Shown: positions 1-6,323, counted from the first letter of the stretch. The stretch: 7,058 nt of DNA from Methanomicrobiales archaeon (GCA_012797575.1 JAAZOW010000324.1:1-7058); one strand, 5' to 3'. The notes: generated from the sequence alone by a model not told the origin. Made by a program: numbers and translations.

Positions 1-865
1 AGATGATCACCGCCGCCCTGACCGCGCGGACGATCCCCGCACCCGCCTCCTCAAGCGTCCGCTCTCCATCCCCGATCGTGTAGACCCCGGGCTTCTCAAG
101 CCTGACCCCCACGCCACCGGCGATGACCGCCATCGGTATCCCGCCGTTGGGCCCGGGGCGCTTCCTCCGATCCCGGAGGAGGGCTCTCCACGCGGGGGCA
201 AACCGGCCCTTCACGGCAAAGTAGGCGAGCAGGATGATCCCGGTGACCCGGGCCGGGATGAAGTTTAAGACGTCGTCTGCGCGTGCCGGGAACCACCCGA
301 TCCGGAGCCGCTCGTCCCGGTAGCCGAGCATCGCATCCATGGTGTTGACCGACCGGAAGACCGCCGCCCCCGCAAGGCCGAAGAACCCGAAGTAGAAGAG
401 CGGGGAGATGATGCTGTCCACCAGGTTCTCGGTCATCGATTCATAGGCGGCCGAGAGGACGTGTTCGCGCTCGAGGTGCGCCGTATCCCGACTCACCACC
501 ATTCCGACCCGGGCGCGGGCCGCATCGATACCGCCACGCTCAAACGCCTGCACCACAACCGCGGTATGCTCCTCAAGCGATCGCCAGGCCAGGCAGGCCT
601 TGAGGAGGAAGGGCGCGAGGAGGATGTAGAGGTACCCGGGAGCGAAGAACTGGACGATGAGGAAAGGGACGGCAAAAAGTGCCACGGTGGCGGTGCCTCC
701 TACGATCCCGATCGCCCGTTGCATGCCGACCGGGTAGCGGGACGGGATTCCCCACCACCCGATGAACCTGCCGAGGAGCGCAACCGGGTGGTAGCGGGAG
801 TGCGGATCCCCGATCAGCCGATCCACCAACAGCGACGCGGCGACTACGACCGCTGCCGCAACCAT
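1..865 (-). CDS. cbiB: Adenosylcobinamide-phosphate synthase CbiB, 3' end missing
   Basis: This is the integral membrane enzyme that joins adenosylcobyric acid to (R)-1-aminopropan-2-ol phosphate (or the free aminopropanol) in cobalamin (coenzyme B12) synthesis. Methanogens need corrinoids for methyl transfer. I read 288 codons running off the left edge; the family is usually about 310-320 residues, so roughly the last 20-30 are missing. Family signatures are visible: DRLIGDPHSRYHPV at residues 15-28, SRDTAHLE at 125-132, ESMTENLVDSIISPLFYF at 142-159, NTMDAMLGYR at 174-183, and PGPNGGIPMAVIAG at 237-250. Hydrophobic segments lie near residues 2-14, 53-88, 150-170 and 205-218, as expected for a multi-spanning protein. 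The ATG overlaps the end of the upstream gene by 22 bases, with a GGAG about 10 bases in front, so it is probably translationally coupled as the last gene seen in the purA operon. The identification is secure; the exact start is likely but not proven. Confidence 0.93.
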   Translation of the reverse strand, partial: MVAAAVVVAASLLVDRLIGDPHSRYHPVALLGRFIGWWGIPSRYPVGMQRAIGIVGGTATVALFAVPFLIVQFFAPGYLYILLAPFLLKACLAWRSLEEHTAVVVQAFERGGIDAARARVGMVVSRDTAHLEREHVLSAAYESMTENLVDSIISPLFYFGFFGLAGAAVFRSVNTMDAMLGYRDERLRIGWFPARADDVLNFIPARVTGIILLAYFAVKGRFAPAWRALLRDRRKRPGPNGGIPMAVIAGGVGVRLEKPGVYTIGDGERTLEEAGAGIVRAVRAAVII

Positions 866-1368
866 GTGAGGATGACTCCGAGGAAGAGTGCCACAAATGC
901 AGCGATATTCAGGAGATCAATCCGGTACACCAGCCACAGCCCGTAGAGCACAGCGGCAATAACGACGGCGAGAGCGGCCAGGATGGAAGGCCGCCACATG
1001 GAGGATGCCACCGGGAGGGAAGGGAGCGGGGCGACCGCGATCGGCTCTGATACCGGGGTTCTCCGTTCCCGGACGATGACCCGGAACCCTGCCCTCAGGG
1101 CACCGTATCCCGATATGATCTCTATAGAAAAGACCCCGGGGTAAGCGTCATCTCGGATGGGGACAGAAAATTCCTTCTCCCCGAGGACATAGAGGTTCTC
1201 GTGGAAAAAGTCGGTGAAGGGCGAGGAGTTCGCTGAGGCGATAGAGATGTGGATCGGAGAGCCGTGGTTGATGATCTGGAGGACAAGATCGCTCCCCGGC
1301 GCTGTCTCCACCTCCTCCGGGACCTCGATGGAGTTGATCCCTCGACGGTTGAGATGAATCTCCGGCAT
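844..1368 (-). CDS. Hypothetical protein: N-terminal beta-rich domain with two C-terminal membrane helices (DUF7524-like)
   Basis: A 174-residue protein of unknown function. Residues 1-100 are predicted soluble and rich in short beta-like stretches (IHLNRRGINSIEVP at 4-17, LVLQIINHG at 28-36, IHISIAS at 39-45, FSIEIISGYGALRAGFRVIV at 80-99), which suggests a small beta-sandwich. A proline- and alanine-rich linker spans about 101-125. Two hydrophobic helices follow, at about 127-147 and 151-169, ending in a short basic tail (RQRS). There is no signal peptide, so the N-terminal domain most likely sits at one face of the membrane with a C-terminal helical hairpin as anchor. The opening pattern (HLNR, then IEVP, then NHG) reminds me of the archaeal family DUF7524, known from haloarchaea and methanogens, but that is recall and not a search result. 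It starts 17 bases after the trm112-like stop, with a GAGGAG overlapping that stop, and overlaps cbiB by 22 bases, so it is an operon member. No catalytic motif is visible. Confidence 0.85.
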   Translation of the reverse strand: MPEIHLNRRGINSIEVPEEVETAPGSDLVLQIINHGSPIHISIASANSSPFTDFFHENLYVLGEKEFSVPIRDDAYPGVFSIEIISGYGALRAGFRVIVRERRTPVSEPIAVAPLPSLPVASSMWRPSILAALAVVIAAVLYGLWLVYRIDLLNIAAFVALFLGVILTWLRQRS

Positions 1369-1385
1369 CGGCGCGATCGATCTCC

Positions 1386-1562
1386 TCAGGTCGTCTGCGG
1401 GAGGAGGTTCGGGATACCCTCACTGATGGGGTAGTCAACACGGCACGCCTCGCATCGGAGGGTTCCTTCCAGCACCTCTTCACCGGTCTCCTCGGTCACG
1501 GTCAGCAGGAGAGTTCCCTTACAGACTGGGCAGCAGAGGATCTCCACAAGGCCCCGCTTCAT
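1386..1562 (-). CDS. Trm112-like zinc protein (methyltransferase partner)
   Basis: A 58-residue protein, MKRGLVEILCCPVCKGTL to LPQTT. Two cysteine pairs, C11-P-V-C14 and C37-E-A-C40, form a zinc ribbon; C10 is an extra cysteine beside the first pair. The tail CRVDYPISEGIPNLLP is the hallmark of the Trm112/UPF0434 family (Pfam Trm112p). In eukaryotes and haloarchaea, Trm112 proteins are obligate partners that stabilise and activate several SAM-dependent methyltransferases acting on tRNA, rRNA and the translation release factor. By family analogy this one should do the same; no methyltransferase gene lies in the window. Its ATG overlaps the purA stop (ATGA, positions 1562-1559), with a GGTGA three bases in front, so translation is probably coupled to purA. 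The family assignment is good. The specific partners are unknown. Confidence 0.85.
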   Translation of the reverse strand: MKRGLVEILCCPVCKGTLLLTVTEETGEEVLEGTLRCEACRVDYPISEGIPNLLPQTT

Positions 1563-2569
1563 AGTTCACCACGGAGATCGACGATCTGGGACATCTCGGG
1601 GCCTGTCGATATCAGAGTGACGGGCTTACCGATATCCTTCTCAGCCCGCTCGATGAAGTCCTTCGCCTTCCCGGTCAGCCGGTCGTAGTCCGTCACGCCG
1701 AAGCAGGCCGGATCGACCCGGTCGATCCCGGTTATCGCTGCCTGGGTGCACCCGTTGATCGTCGCCGAGTAGCGGGCCATCTTCCCGTCCCAAAGACCGA
1801 TACGGCGCTGACGGCGGGTGACGGTGCCGAACTCCTCGATCCCGAGCTCGTGCGACCGTTCAGGGGTTATCTCGGTCGCGAAGGGGCCCTCACCGACCCG
1901 GGTCGGGTAGGCCTTGAAGACGACGATGACATCATCGATACGGGTTGGACCGACGCCGTTATCAGCGGCTATCTGGGAGGCTGACGTATCCTTGCTGGTC
2001 ACGTAGGGATAGGTTCCGAAGTAGAGCGATATCCCAAAACCCTGGGTTCCCTCGAGGAGCACCACCTCGCCTTCGTCCAGAGCGCGGTTGACATCCCCTG
2101 CCACATCGGTGGTGTATTCTACCAACTCCGGGACATCTTTTGCCTGCCGGGAGACCCGGAGCACGCGGTCAGCGTTCGCCGGTCCGCACCCTGTCCCCGT
2201 ACTCCCGATCTTCTTCCGCAGGTGTTCACTCCCCCGATCCCGGGAGATATGCTCCTCCTCGATAACACCGCACCGCTCATCGACAAAGATCCTGCCCCGG
2301 ACGCCGAGCAGGTTGACCTCCTGCAGGAAGACCCGGGGATCGACGAGCACACCGCTTCCTATCATGAGATCCGCTTCCGGATAGACAAAACCCGAGGGAA
2401 CCATCCTGACACCATACTCTTTATCTCCGACACAGACGGTATGCCCGGCATTCGGGCCGACACCGCCCCGGGAGATGATGGATGGTCGATCTTGGTGAGC
2501 GATGTGCGCCACGATCTTTCCTTTCCCCTCGTCACCAAAGAATCCGCCGACGATAATAGTACAGGTCAT
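1559..2569 (-). CDS. purA: Adenylosuccinate synthetase, short archaeal type
   Basis: Catalyses IMP + L-aspartate + GTP to adenylosuccinate + GDP + phosphate, the first committed step from IMP to AMP, in the cytosol. I read 336 residues, in line with the short archaeal form and well below the roughly 430 of bacterial enzymes. The GTP/IMP loop GDEGKGK is at residues 12-18, with the expected catalytic Asp13. NAGHTV at 40-45 supplies the catalytic His43. Further conserved blocks are STGTGCGPANADRV, GTQGFGISLYFGTYPYVTSK, KAYPTRVGEGPF and TRRQRRIGLWDG, which match IMP, aspartate and base-recognition regions. I chose the ATG at 2569 because the protein then starts MTCTIIVGGFFGDEGKGK, as family members do. 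The frame is open to an ATG at 2611, but those 14 extra residues (MFISMYRSILLDRI) look non-native. No Shine-Dalgarno motif is seen, so the mRNA may be leaderless or have a very short leader. It is the first gene of an operon with the trm112-like gene, the membrane protein and cbiB. Confidence 0.95.
   Translation of the reverse strand: MTCTIIVGGFFGDEGKGKIVAHIAHQDRPSIISRGGVGPNAGHTVCVGDKEYGVRMVPSGFVYPEADLMIGSGVLVDPRVFLQEVNLLGVRGRIFVDERCGVIEEEHISRDRGSEHLRKKIGSTGTGCGPANADRVLRVSRQAKDVPELVEYTTDVAGDVNRALDEGEVVLLEGTQGFGISLYFGTYPYVTSKDTSASQIAADNGVGPTRIDDVIVVFKAYPTRVGEGPFATEITPERSHELGIEEFGTVTRRQRRIGLWDGKMARYSATINGCTQAAITGIDRVDPACFGVTDYDRLTGKAKDFIERAEKDIGKPVTLISTGPEMSQIVDLRGEL
1566..1570 (-). promoter_or_regulatory. 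Shine-Dalgarno site of the trm112-like gene
   Basis: GGTGA, read on the minus strand, lies inside the last codons of purA and 3 bases before the ATG at 1562. It supports the short 58-residue frame as a real gene and fits coupled translation after purA. Confidence 0.6.
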
Positions 2570-2753
2570 TATTCTATCAAGTAGGATAGAGCGATACATG
2601 CTGATAAACATTACAATGTGGTACCGGGAGAGGGATCGTTCTGCTCAAGGGTAGCCGGGTTCTGCCCGCCTGCCCTGTGCCGCATGGTCAAAGCGGGAAC
2701 AGATGATGGGTGGCGGGCCTGGGCGGCCGTACGGGTGGATTTTGCGGGACGGG

Positions 2754-2776
2754 CCATCCCCGAGGGATGGGTTTTT
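2754..2776 (+). repeat. Perfect 7-bp hairpin followed by a T run
   Basis: CCATCCC, loop CGA, GGGATGG, then GTTTTT. The form is that of an intrinsic terminator on the plus strand, but no plus-strand gene ends here, so it may be a structural element of the intergenic region. A degenerate ORB-like string (TTCCACCGCAAAGGGGAT, 2775-2792) begins within its T run. Confidence 0.5.
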
Positions 2777-2950
2777 CCACCGCAAAGGGGATCGCGCAGA
2801 ATCGGAGGCGCAGCACTGCCTCTCCACGCAAACGCAGCACACCACCCAGCCGCGTCCCTCCGCCGGCATACATCTGTATTCAACACACCGGGCGGAGAAC
2901 AAGCACTCCCATATCAACCTTTGCGACCGCAGGAGATCCTCCGGGCTCAG

Positions 2951-2972
2951 GACCCCTTCACTTCCACTGGAA
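2951..2972 (-). promoter_or_regulatory. Origin recognition box 1 (ORB-A1)
   Basis: Read on the minus strand it is TTCCAGTGGAA followed by GTGAAGGGGTC. It has the imperfect dyad (TTCCA/TGGAA) plus downstream G-string that defines archaeal ORBs bound by Orc1/Cdc6. It fits the 22-base consensus shared by all five copies in this window, YTCCASTSGAA then RYRAAGGGGTY. It faces opposite to the copy at 3167. Confidence 0.82.
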
Positions 2973-3166
2973 ATTTCATCTTCTGGGCATTCAAGTCCGC
3001 TCTATCGAAGTTTCCTCTGAATCAGCAGGTCGGCATGTCACCGGGATCTTGCGGTCAGAGCGCGGTTCCAGGCTCGATTATCTCTTCGGCATCTCCAGGA
3101 CCAGAGGCACCGCCCGGAGATACACATGGCAGCGCTCCATCGATCAGAACCCCGCACGATCCATAT

Positions 3167-3188
3167 CTCCAGTGGAAATAAAGGGGTT
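3167..3188 (+). promoter_or_regulatory. Origin recognition box 2 (ORB-A2)
   Basis: CTCCAGTGGAA followed by ATAAAGGGGTT on the plus strand. It has the same dyad and G-string as the other four copies and carries the CAGTGG core. Its G-rich end points toward the AT tract at 3211-3250. Confidence 0.82.
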
Positions 3189-3210
3189 CTCAGCGCGTCA
3201 TTCCCTCGTC

Positions 3211-3250
3211 AGACAATGAATTGTTTACAATTTATAAAAAAAGGAACATT
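3211..3250. other. AT tract: candidate unwinding element and/or terminator of the orc1 operon
   Basis: By hand count 32 of 40 bases are A or T, against a GC-rich background. It contains a palindrome, AATTGT-TT-ACAATT (3219-3232), and a run of seven A (3236-3242). On the minus strand that run is seven T about 50 bases past the aminotransferase stop, which fits archaeal oligo-T transcription termination. It also lies just beyond the G-string of ORB-A2, so it could serve as a duplex unwinding element. The two roles are not exclusive. Confidence 0.5.
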
Positions 3251-3293
3251 TTAGAGAGCATCGATCCCTCATCACGTACCTCCCATGAATCCT

Positions 3294-4454
3294 TCAACTC
3301 CTTGACTCAAGGAAAATTCGTATCCGTGCCAGGGCCTCTTTGAGATCGTCCCTTGAGACCGCGTAAGCGCACCGCACATGCCCGGCACCAGACGGTCCAA
3401 GCACACCTCCCGGAACGACCGCCACGTGCTGCTCGCGGAGGAGCGCCTCTGCAAACTCATCATCGGCCATACCGGTGCTCTCAACCGAAGGGAAGGCATA
3501 GAACGCACCCCGGGGGAGGTGGCAGGAGAGACCAAGTTTATTCAGTCCGTCGACGAAGAGGTTGCGGCGGAGCCGGTACTCCCTGACCATGGCGTCCTTT
3601 TCTTCCTCTCCGGCCCTGAGCGCCTCGTAGGCCGCGACCTGCCCCATCACCGGGGCGCAGAGCGCGACGTACTGGTGGATCTTCAAGGCCGCTGCGGAGA
3701 TCTCCGGCGGGGCACAGAGGTAACCGATCCGCCACCCGGTCATGGCAAAGGCCTTTGAAAAGCCATTGAGGGTGATCGTCCGCTCATAGAGCTCAGGGAT
3801 CGATGCCGGCGCGAAGTGGTCGTGATCGTAGGTGAGTTCAGCGTAGACCTCATCGCTGATGAGGAGGAGATCGTGATCGACCAGGAGATCGGCGACGGCG
3901 CGCCAATCAGCCTCCTCCATCACCCCGCCAGTGGGGTTGTTCGGGAAGTTTGTTATCAGGACCTTCGTCTGCGGGGTGATACACTCTGCAAGCGCATCGG
4001 CGGTCAATCGGAATTCGTCCTCAGCCCGGCAGGGGACCGTCACCGGGATCCCCCCGGCGAGGGAGACACAGGGGGTATAGGAGACGTAACAGGGTTCGGC
4101 GACCAGCACCTCATCACCTGGATCCACGACAGCCCGGATGGCGATATCAGCGGCTTCCGAGACGCCGCAGGTCACAATGATCTCTTCATCGGCATCGTAG
4201 CGGATGCCGAAACGGTCGTCGAGGTAGCGGCTGATGGCGCCCCGGAGCTGGGGCGTCCCCTTATTCGATGTGTAGGCAGTCGATCCCTGTTCGATGGAGT
4301 AGATGGACGCCTCGCAGACGCACCAGGGGGTCGCGAAATCTGGCTCGCCGACGCCCAGGGATATGACGTCTTTCATCGTCTGGGCGATATCAAAGAACTT
4401 CCGGATACCTGAAGGGGGAATGGCGTGGGCCCGTGCGGAGACGAAATCTCTCAA
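3294..4454 (-). CDS. PLP-dependent class I/II aminotransferase (aspartate/aromatic type), TTG start
   Basis: A 386-residue cytosolic fold-type I aminotransferase moving an amino group between an amino acid and a 2-oxo acid. Visible motifs are GVGEPDF at 34-40, YTSNKGTPQLR at 61-71, PNNPTG at 171-176 (cofactor-binding Asn), SDEVY at 200-204 (Asp that contacts the pyridine nitrogen, and Tyr), and SKAFAMTGWRIGY at 233-245, in which Lys234 is the Schiff-base lysine. GAFYAFP at 316-322 and Arg361 in RCAYAVS, the expected carboxylate-binding Arg, follow near the C-terminus. The length is normal for the family. The exact substrate (aspartate, aromatic or branched-chain) cannot be read from these motifs. 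The start codon is TTG: a full GAGGTGA lies 6 bases upstream and the next in-frame ATG (Met27) would remove conserved N-terminal sequence. It is third in the orc1-lrp-aminotransferase operon, 11 bases after the lrp stop; the adjacent Lrp-type regulator hints at amino-acid control. Confidence 0.93.
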   Translation of the reverse strand: MRDFVSARAHAIPPSGIRKFFDIAQTMKDVISLGVGEPDFATPWCVCEASIYSIEQGSTAYTSNKGTPQLRGAISRYLDDRFGIRYDADEEIIVTCGVSEAADIAIRAVVDPGDEVLVAEPCYVSYTPCVSLAGGIPVTVPCRAEDEFRLTADALAECITPQTKVLITNFPNNPTGGVMEEADWRAVADLLVDHDLLLISDEVYAELTYDHDHFAPASIPELYERTITLNGFSKAFAMTGWRIGYLCAPPEISAAALKIHQYVALCAPVMGQVAAYEALRAGEEEKDAMVREYRLRRNLFVDGLNKLGLSCHLPRGAFYAFPSVESTGMADDEFAEALLREQHVAVVPGGVLGPSGAGHVRCAYAVSRDDLKEALARIRIFLESRS

Positions 4455-4460
4455 TATAGA

Positions 4461-4467
4461 TCACCTC
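4461..4467 (-). promoter_or_regulatory. Shine-Dalgarno site fixing the TTG start of the aminotransferase
   Basis: GAGGTGA, 6 bases before the TTG at 4454. The string TGAGGTGA contains the lrp stop codon (TGA, 4468-4466), so termination on one gene and initiation on the next occur at the same place. This strong site is the reason to accept TTG as start. Confidence 0.75.
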
Positions 4468-4957
4468 AGAACGAGTATGGGAGACGTTCGACCTCACCGC
4501 GCTCAGCAAAGGTGATACCGTTCTCCTTGTAGGTCTTCATGATGATGTGCGTCGCCGTCTCCCTGATGCGATCCATGGGCGCGATCTGTTCGGCCACGAA
4601 ACGGGCGATCTCGTGCATACTCGATCCGGTCACCAAAACCTGAAGATCGTAGGCACCGGTCATCAACCGGAGCGACCGGACCTGCGGGAACCGGGCGATC
4701 CGCTCCGCAATCCGGTCGTAGCCGAGGTCCCGTTCAGGCGAGACCTTCAGTTCGATCACCGCGGCGACATTGCTATTGCCGGCCCGCTTCCAGTCGACGA
4801 TCGCCGCATAACAGCGGATTGTGCCGGTCTCCTCCAGCCTGCTGATCCGGTCCTCTGTATCCTGTTCACTCAGCTCAGCCATCACCGCGAGATCGCTCAC
4901 CGGTGTGCGGCAGTTCTCCTCCAGCAGCCGGAGGAGGGTAAGGTCTTTTTCATCCAT
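4466..4957 (-). CDS. Lrp/AsnC-family transcriptional regulator
   Basis: A 163-residue DNA-binding regulator of the feast/famine type. Residues 1-50 carry the N-terminal helix-turn-helix (MDEKDLTLLRLLEENCRTPV, then SDLAVMAELSEQDTEDRISR, then LEETGTI), in the usual Lrp layout. Residues about 62-140 form the RAM/AsnC_trans_reg effector and oligomerisation domain, with the signature LMTGAYDLQVLVTG at 98-111. The tail YKENGITFAERGEVERLPYSF extends slightly beyond the domain. Such proteins form dimers to octamers and sense amino acids; the neighbouring aminotransferase makes amino-acid metabolism the likely theme. The ATG at 4957 is preferred over an in-frame GTG at 4966 because AGGTGA lies 5 bases before it. 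That site is made of the last codon and the stop of orc1, so the two genes are translationally coupled. The effector and targets are unknown. Confidence 0.92.
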   Translation of the reverse strand: MDEKDLTLLRLLEENCRTPVSDLAVMAELSEQDTEDRISRLEETGTIRCYAAIVDWKRAGNSNVAAVIELKVSPERDLGYDRIAERIARFPQVRSLRLMTGAYDLQVLVTGSSMHEIARFVAEQIAPMDRIRETATHIIMKTYKENGITFAERGEVERLPYSF

Positions 4958-4962
4958 AGTTG

Positions 4963-4968
4963 TCACCT
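4963..4968 (-). promoter_or_regulatory. Shine-Dalgarno site embedded in the orc1 stop
   Basis: AGG (last Arg codon of orc1) plus TGA (its stop) read together as AGGTGA, 5 bases before the lrp ATG at 4957. It decides between ATG 4957 and GTG 4966 and indicates coupling. Confidence 0.7.
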
Positions 4969-6246
4969 GAACATAGCTCTTAGTCGGTTGATATCGAGCT
5001 CTCTCAGTCTCTGGTCATCGAGGCGGGGATCGCGCGTGATAACCTCCTCGATCTTGCTCGTCGTCGCATCGAACCACATCTCTTTCGTCCGCCCGTAACG
5101 GCCGCGAGAGACAACCCGGGTGTTGATGACACCGAGCATGTTGAGTTCTGATATGAGATCCGTGATCCGGCGGTGCGTCAGGACATCGAGATCGATGATC
5201 CTGGCGATCTCCCTGTACACCAGCGTGACCTCGCCACTCGTGAAGATCCTCTTTCCCATCCGCTCAAGGATGAGCATCGCGTAGAGGACCACCTTGCTCT
5301 GGGTCGGGAGGGTGGAGACACACTCCACCATACTATCGGTCTCGATCTTCTCCTGAGCCATCCTGACGTGCTTCTCATCCACACCTGCGGCGTTCTCGCG
5401 ATCAGCAAGTTCCCCCGAGACCCGGAGGAGGTCGAGCGCCCTCCTGGCATCACCGTGCTCCTGCGCTGCGAGCGCCGCGCAGAGTGGGATGACCGTCTCA
5501 CTGAGCGCACCTTCGAGGAACGCCATATCCGCCCTCTGTTGAAGGATATCGCAGAGCTGCGGGGCATTGTAGGGAGGAAAGACGATCTCCTCCTCGGAGA
5601 GCGAGGAGAGGACCCGGGGGTCCAGGAAGTCGGTGAACCGGAGGTCGTTTGAGATCCCGATGATACTCACCTTTGCGAATTTGAGGTCAGAGTTGATCCG
5701 GGTGAGGTTGTAGAGCGTATCATCACCGCTCTTCTTGACGAGTTTGTCGATCTCATCAAGTATGATGACCATGACCCCGCCGGTGCTCTCGAGCTGATTC
5801 TTCAGCTCCGTGTAGACCTGATCCGTCGGCCACCCGGTCATCGGGATGAGGTTCCGGGAGCTGTCGCTCGGGTGCCGGTCGGTGTCATCGAGGGTGTTTG
5901 CGATCTGGGCGAGCACCCGGTACTGGGTATCGATCACCTCGCAGTTGAGGTGGATAACCCGGCACTTCGTTCCGGCAAGCGCACTCGCGTTCTCAAGCTC
6001 CGTCCCGACATACCGGACCGAAGCCGTCTTTCCGGTCCCGGTCTTACCGTAGATGAGGATGTTTGAGGGGGTCTCGTTGTTGAGGGTAGGCGCAAGGATA
6101 GATGCAAGCTCGTCGATCTGCGGCTTCCGGTGGGGGAGTGTGTGAGGGCGATAACTGTGGCGGAGCACCTCTCTGTTCTTGAATATGCGCCTATTAGTGA
6201 GATATTTCTTAAAGAGGCCCATAGGATTGGTTTTATCGTCCGACAT
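4963..6246 (-). CDS. cdc6: Orc1/Cdc6 replication initiator
   Basis: The archaeal initiator that binds ORB elements, opens the origin and recruits the MCM helicase. It has 427 residues, a normal length. The N-terminal region includes the IFKNREVLRHSYRPHTLPHR block (21-40), typical of the family. The AAA+ ATPase shows Walker A GKTGTGKT at 67-74, Walker B LDEID at 163-167, sensor 1 with Asn200 (GISND), and sensor 2 GDARRALDLLR at 265-275. The C-terminal winged-helix domain spans about 305-395; SRGRYGRTKEMWF (380-392) is the likely beta-wing that contacts DNA. All ATPase residues are intact, so it should be an active initiator. I chose ATG 6246 because GGTGA lies 4 bases upstream; the frame is open to an ATG at 6291 that lacks such a site and would add 15 poorly typical residues. 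It is first in an operon with the lrp-like and aminotransferase genes. An ORB lies 77 bases before its start, so autoregulation is plausible. Confidence 0.96.
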   Translation of the reverse strand: MSDDKTNPMGLFKKYLTNRRIFKNREVLRHSYRPHTLPHRKPQIDELASILAPTLNNETPSNILIYGKTGTGKTASVRYVGTELENASALAGTKCRVIHLNCEVIDTQYRVLAQIANTLDDTDRHPSDSSRNLIPMTGWPTDQVYTELKNQLESTGGVMVIILDEIDKLVKKSGDDTLYNLTRINSDLKFAKVSIIGISNDLRFTDFLDPRVLSSLSEEEIVFPPYNAPQLCDILQQRADMAFLEGALSETVIPLCAALAAQEHGDARRALDLLRVSGELADRENAAGVDEKHVRMAQEKIETDSMVECVSTLPTQSKVVLYAMLILERMGKRIFTSGEVTLVYREIARIIDLDVLTHRRITDLISELNMLGVINTRVVSRGRYGRTKEMWFDATTSKIEEVITRDPRLDDQRLRELDINRLRAMFR

Positions 6247-6250
6247 GGTT

Positions 6251-6255
6251 TCACC
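6251..6255 (-). promoter_or_regulatory. Shine-Dalgarno site fixing the orc1/cdc6 start
   Basis: GGTGA on the minus strand, 4 bases before ATG 6246. The upstream in-frame ATG at 6291 has no comparable motif. Confidence 0.65.
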
Positions 6256-6296
6256 GGGAGAAGTTGCCAGGACAGGAAATTTTCGTGTCATGGGCT

Positions 6297-6305
6297 CTTA
6301 GTATG
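6297..6305 (-). promoter_or_regulatory. Possible TATA element of the orc1 operon
   Basis: CATACTAAG on the minus strand is a weak TATA-like string. A transcript starting about 25 bases downstream would begin near 6275, giving a leader of roughly 30 bases that includes the Shine-Dalgarno site. That would also exclude the ATG at 6291. The match is poor and this is only a guess. Confidence 0.22.
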
Positions 6306-6323
6306 ATTGCTCTTTGGGCAGAT

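Larger units (their letters stand above)
2570..3293. other. Non-coding intergenic region with ORB cluster A (candidate secondary origin or Orc1-binding region)
   Basis: About 720 bases between purA and the aminotransferase with no convincing gene; the open frames on both strands are Arg/Pro/Ser-rich and overlap each other. From left to right it holds the purA upstream region, a GC-rich stretch (about 2620-2950) with a perfect hairpin at 2754-2770, an inverted pair of origin recognition boxes (2951-2972 minus, 3167-3188 plus; 194 bases between) whose G-rich ends point outward, and an AT tract at 3211-3250. Inverted ORBs are the usual arrangement at archaeal origins. Here, however, the initiator gene is not adjacent: it is separated by the lrp-like and aminotransferase genes. 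The region could be a true origin, an Orc1 reservoir or titration site, or a control region for purA. Confidence 0.55.

Noticed and set aside
461..946. 161-codon plus-strand frame
   Set aside because: It is the antisense shadow of cbiB and the membrane-protein gene, which have clear family motifs or coherent structure in their own frames.
2570..2611. N-terminal extension of PurA to the ATG at 2611
   Set aside because: The 14 extra residues precede the normal family start (MTCTIIVGG) and there is no ribosome site at 2611.
2775..2792. TTCCACCGCAAAGGGGAT as a sixth ORB
   Set aside because: The dyad is broken and it is about four bases shorter between TTCCA and the G-string than the other five copies; at best a decayed or mini-ORB.
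2611..2917. Minus-strand frames of about 90 codons upstream of purA
   Set aside because: Several frames overlap in different phases with low-complexity composition. None resembles a known protein, and GC-rich sequence readily gives such frames.
2618..3181. 187-codon open frame on the plus strand between purA and the aminotransferase
   Set aside because: It is full of Pro, Arg, Gly and Ser with no recognisable domain, has no convincing ribosome site, runs through the hairpin, ORB-A1 and part of ORB-A2, and overlaps other long frames, as expected of chance frames in GC-rich DNA.
3816..4412. 198-codon plus-strand frame opposite the aminotransferase
   Set aside because: It is antisense to a strongly conserved enzyme and has no identifiable motif; it is a mirror of GC-biased codon use.
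6247..6291. N-terminal extension of Orc1 to the ATG at 6291
   Set aside because: The GGTGA site four bases before ATG 6246 fits better, and the extra 15 residues are not typical of the family.
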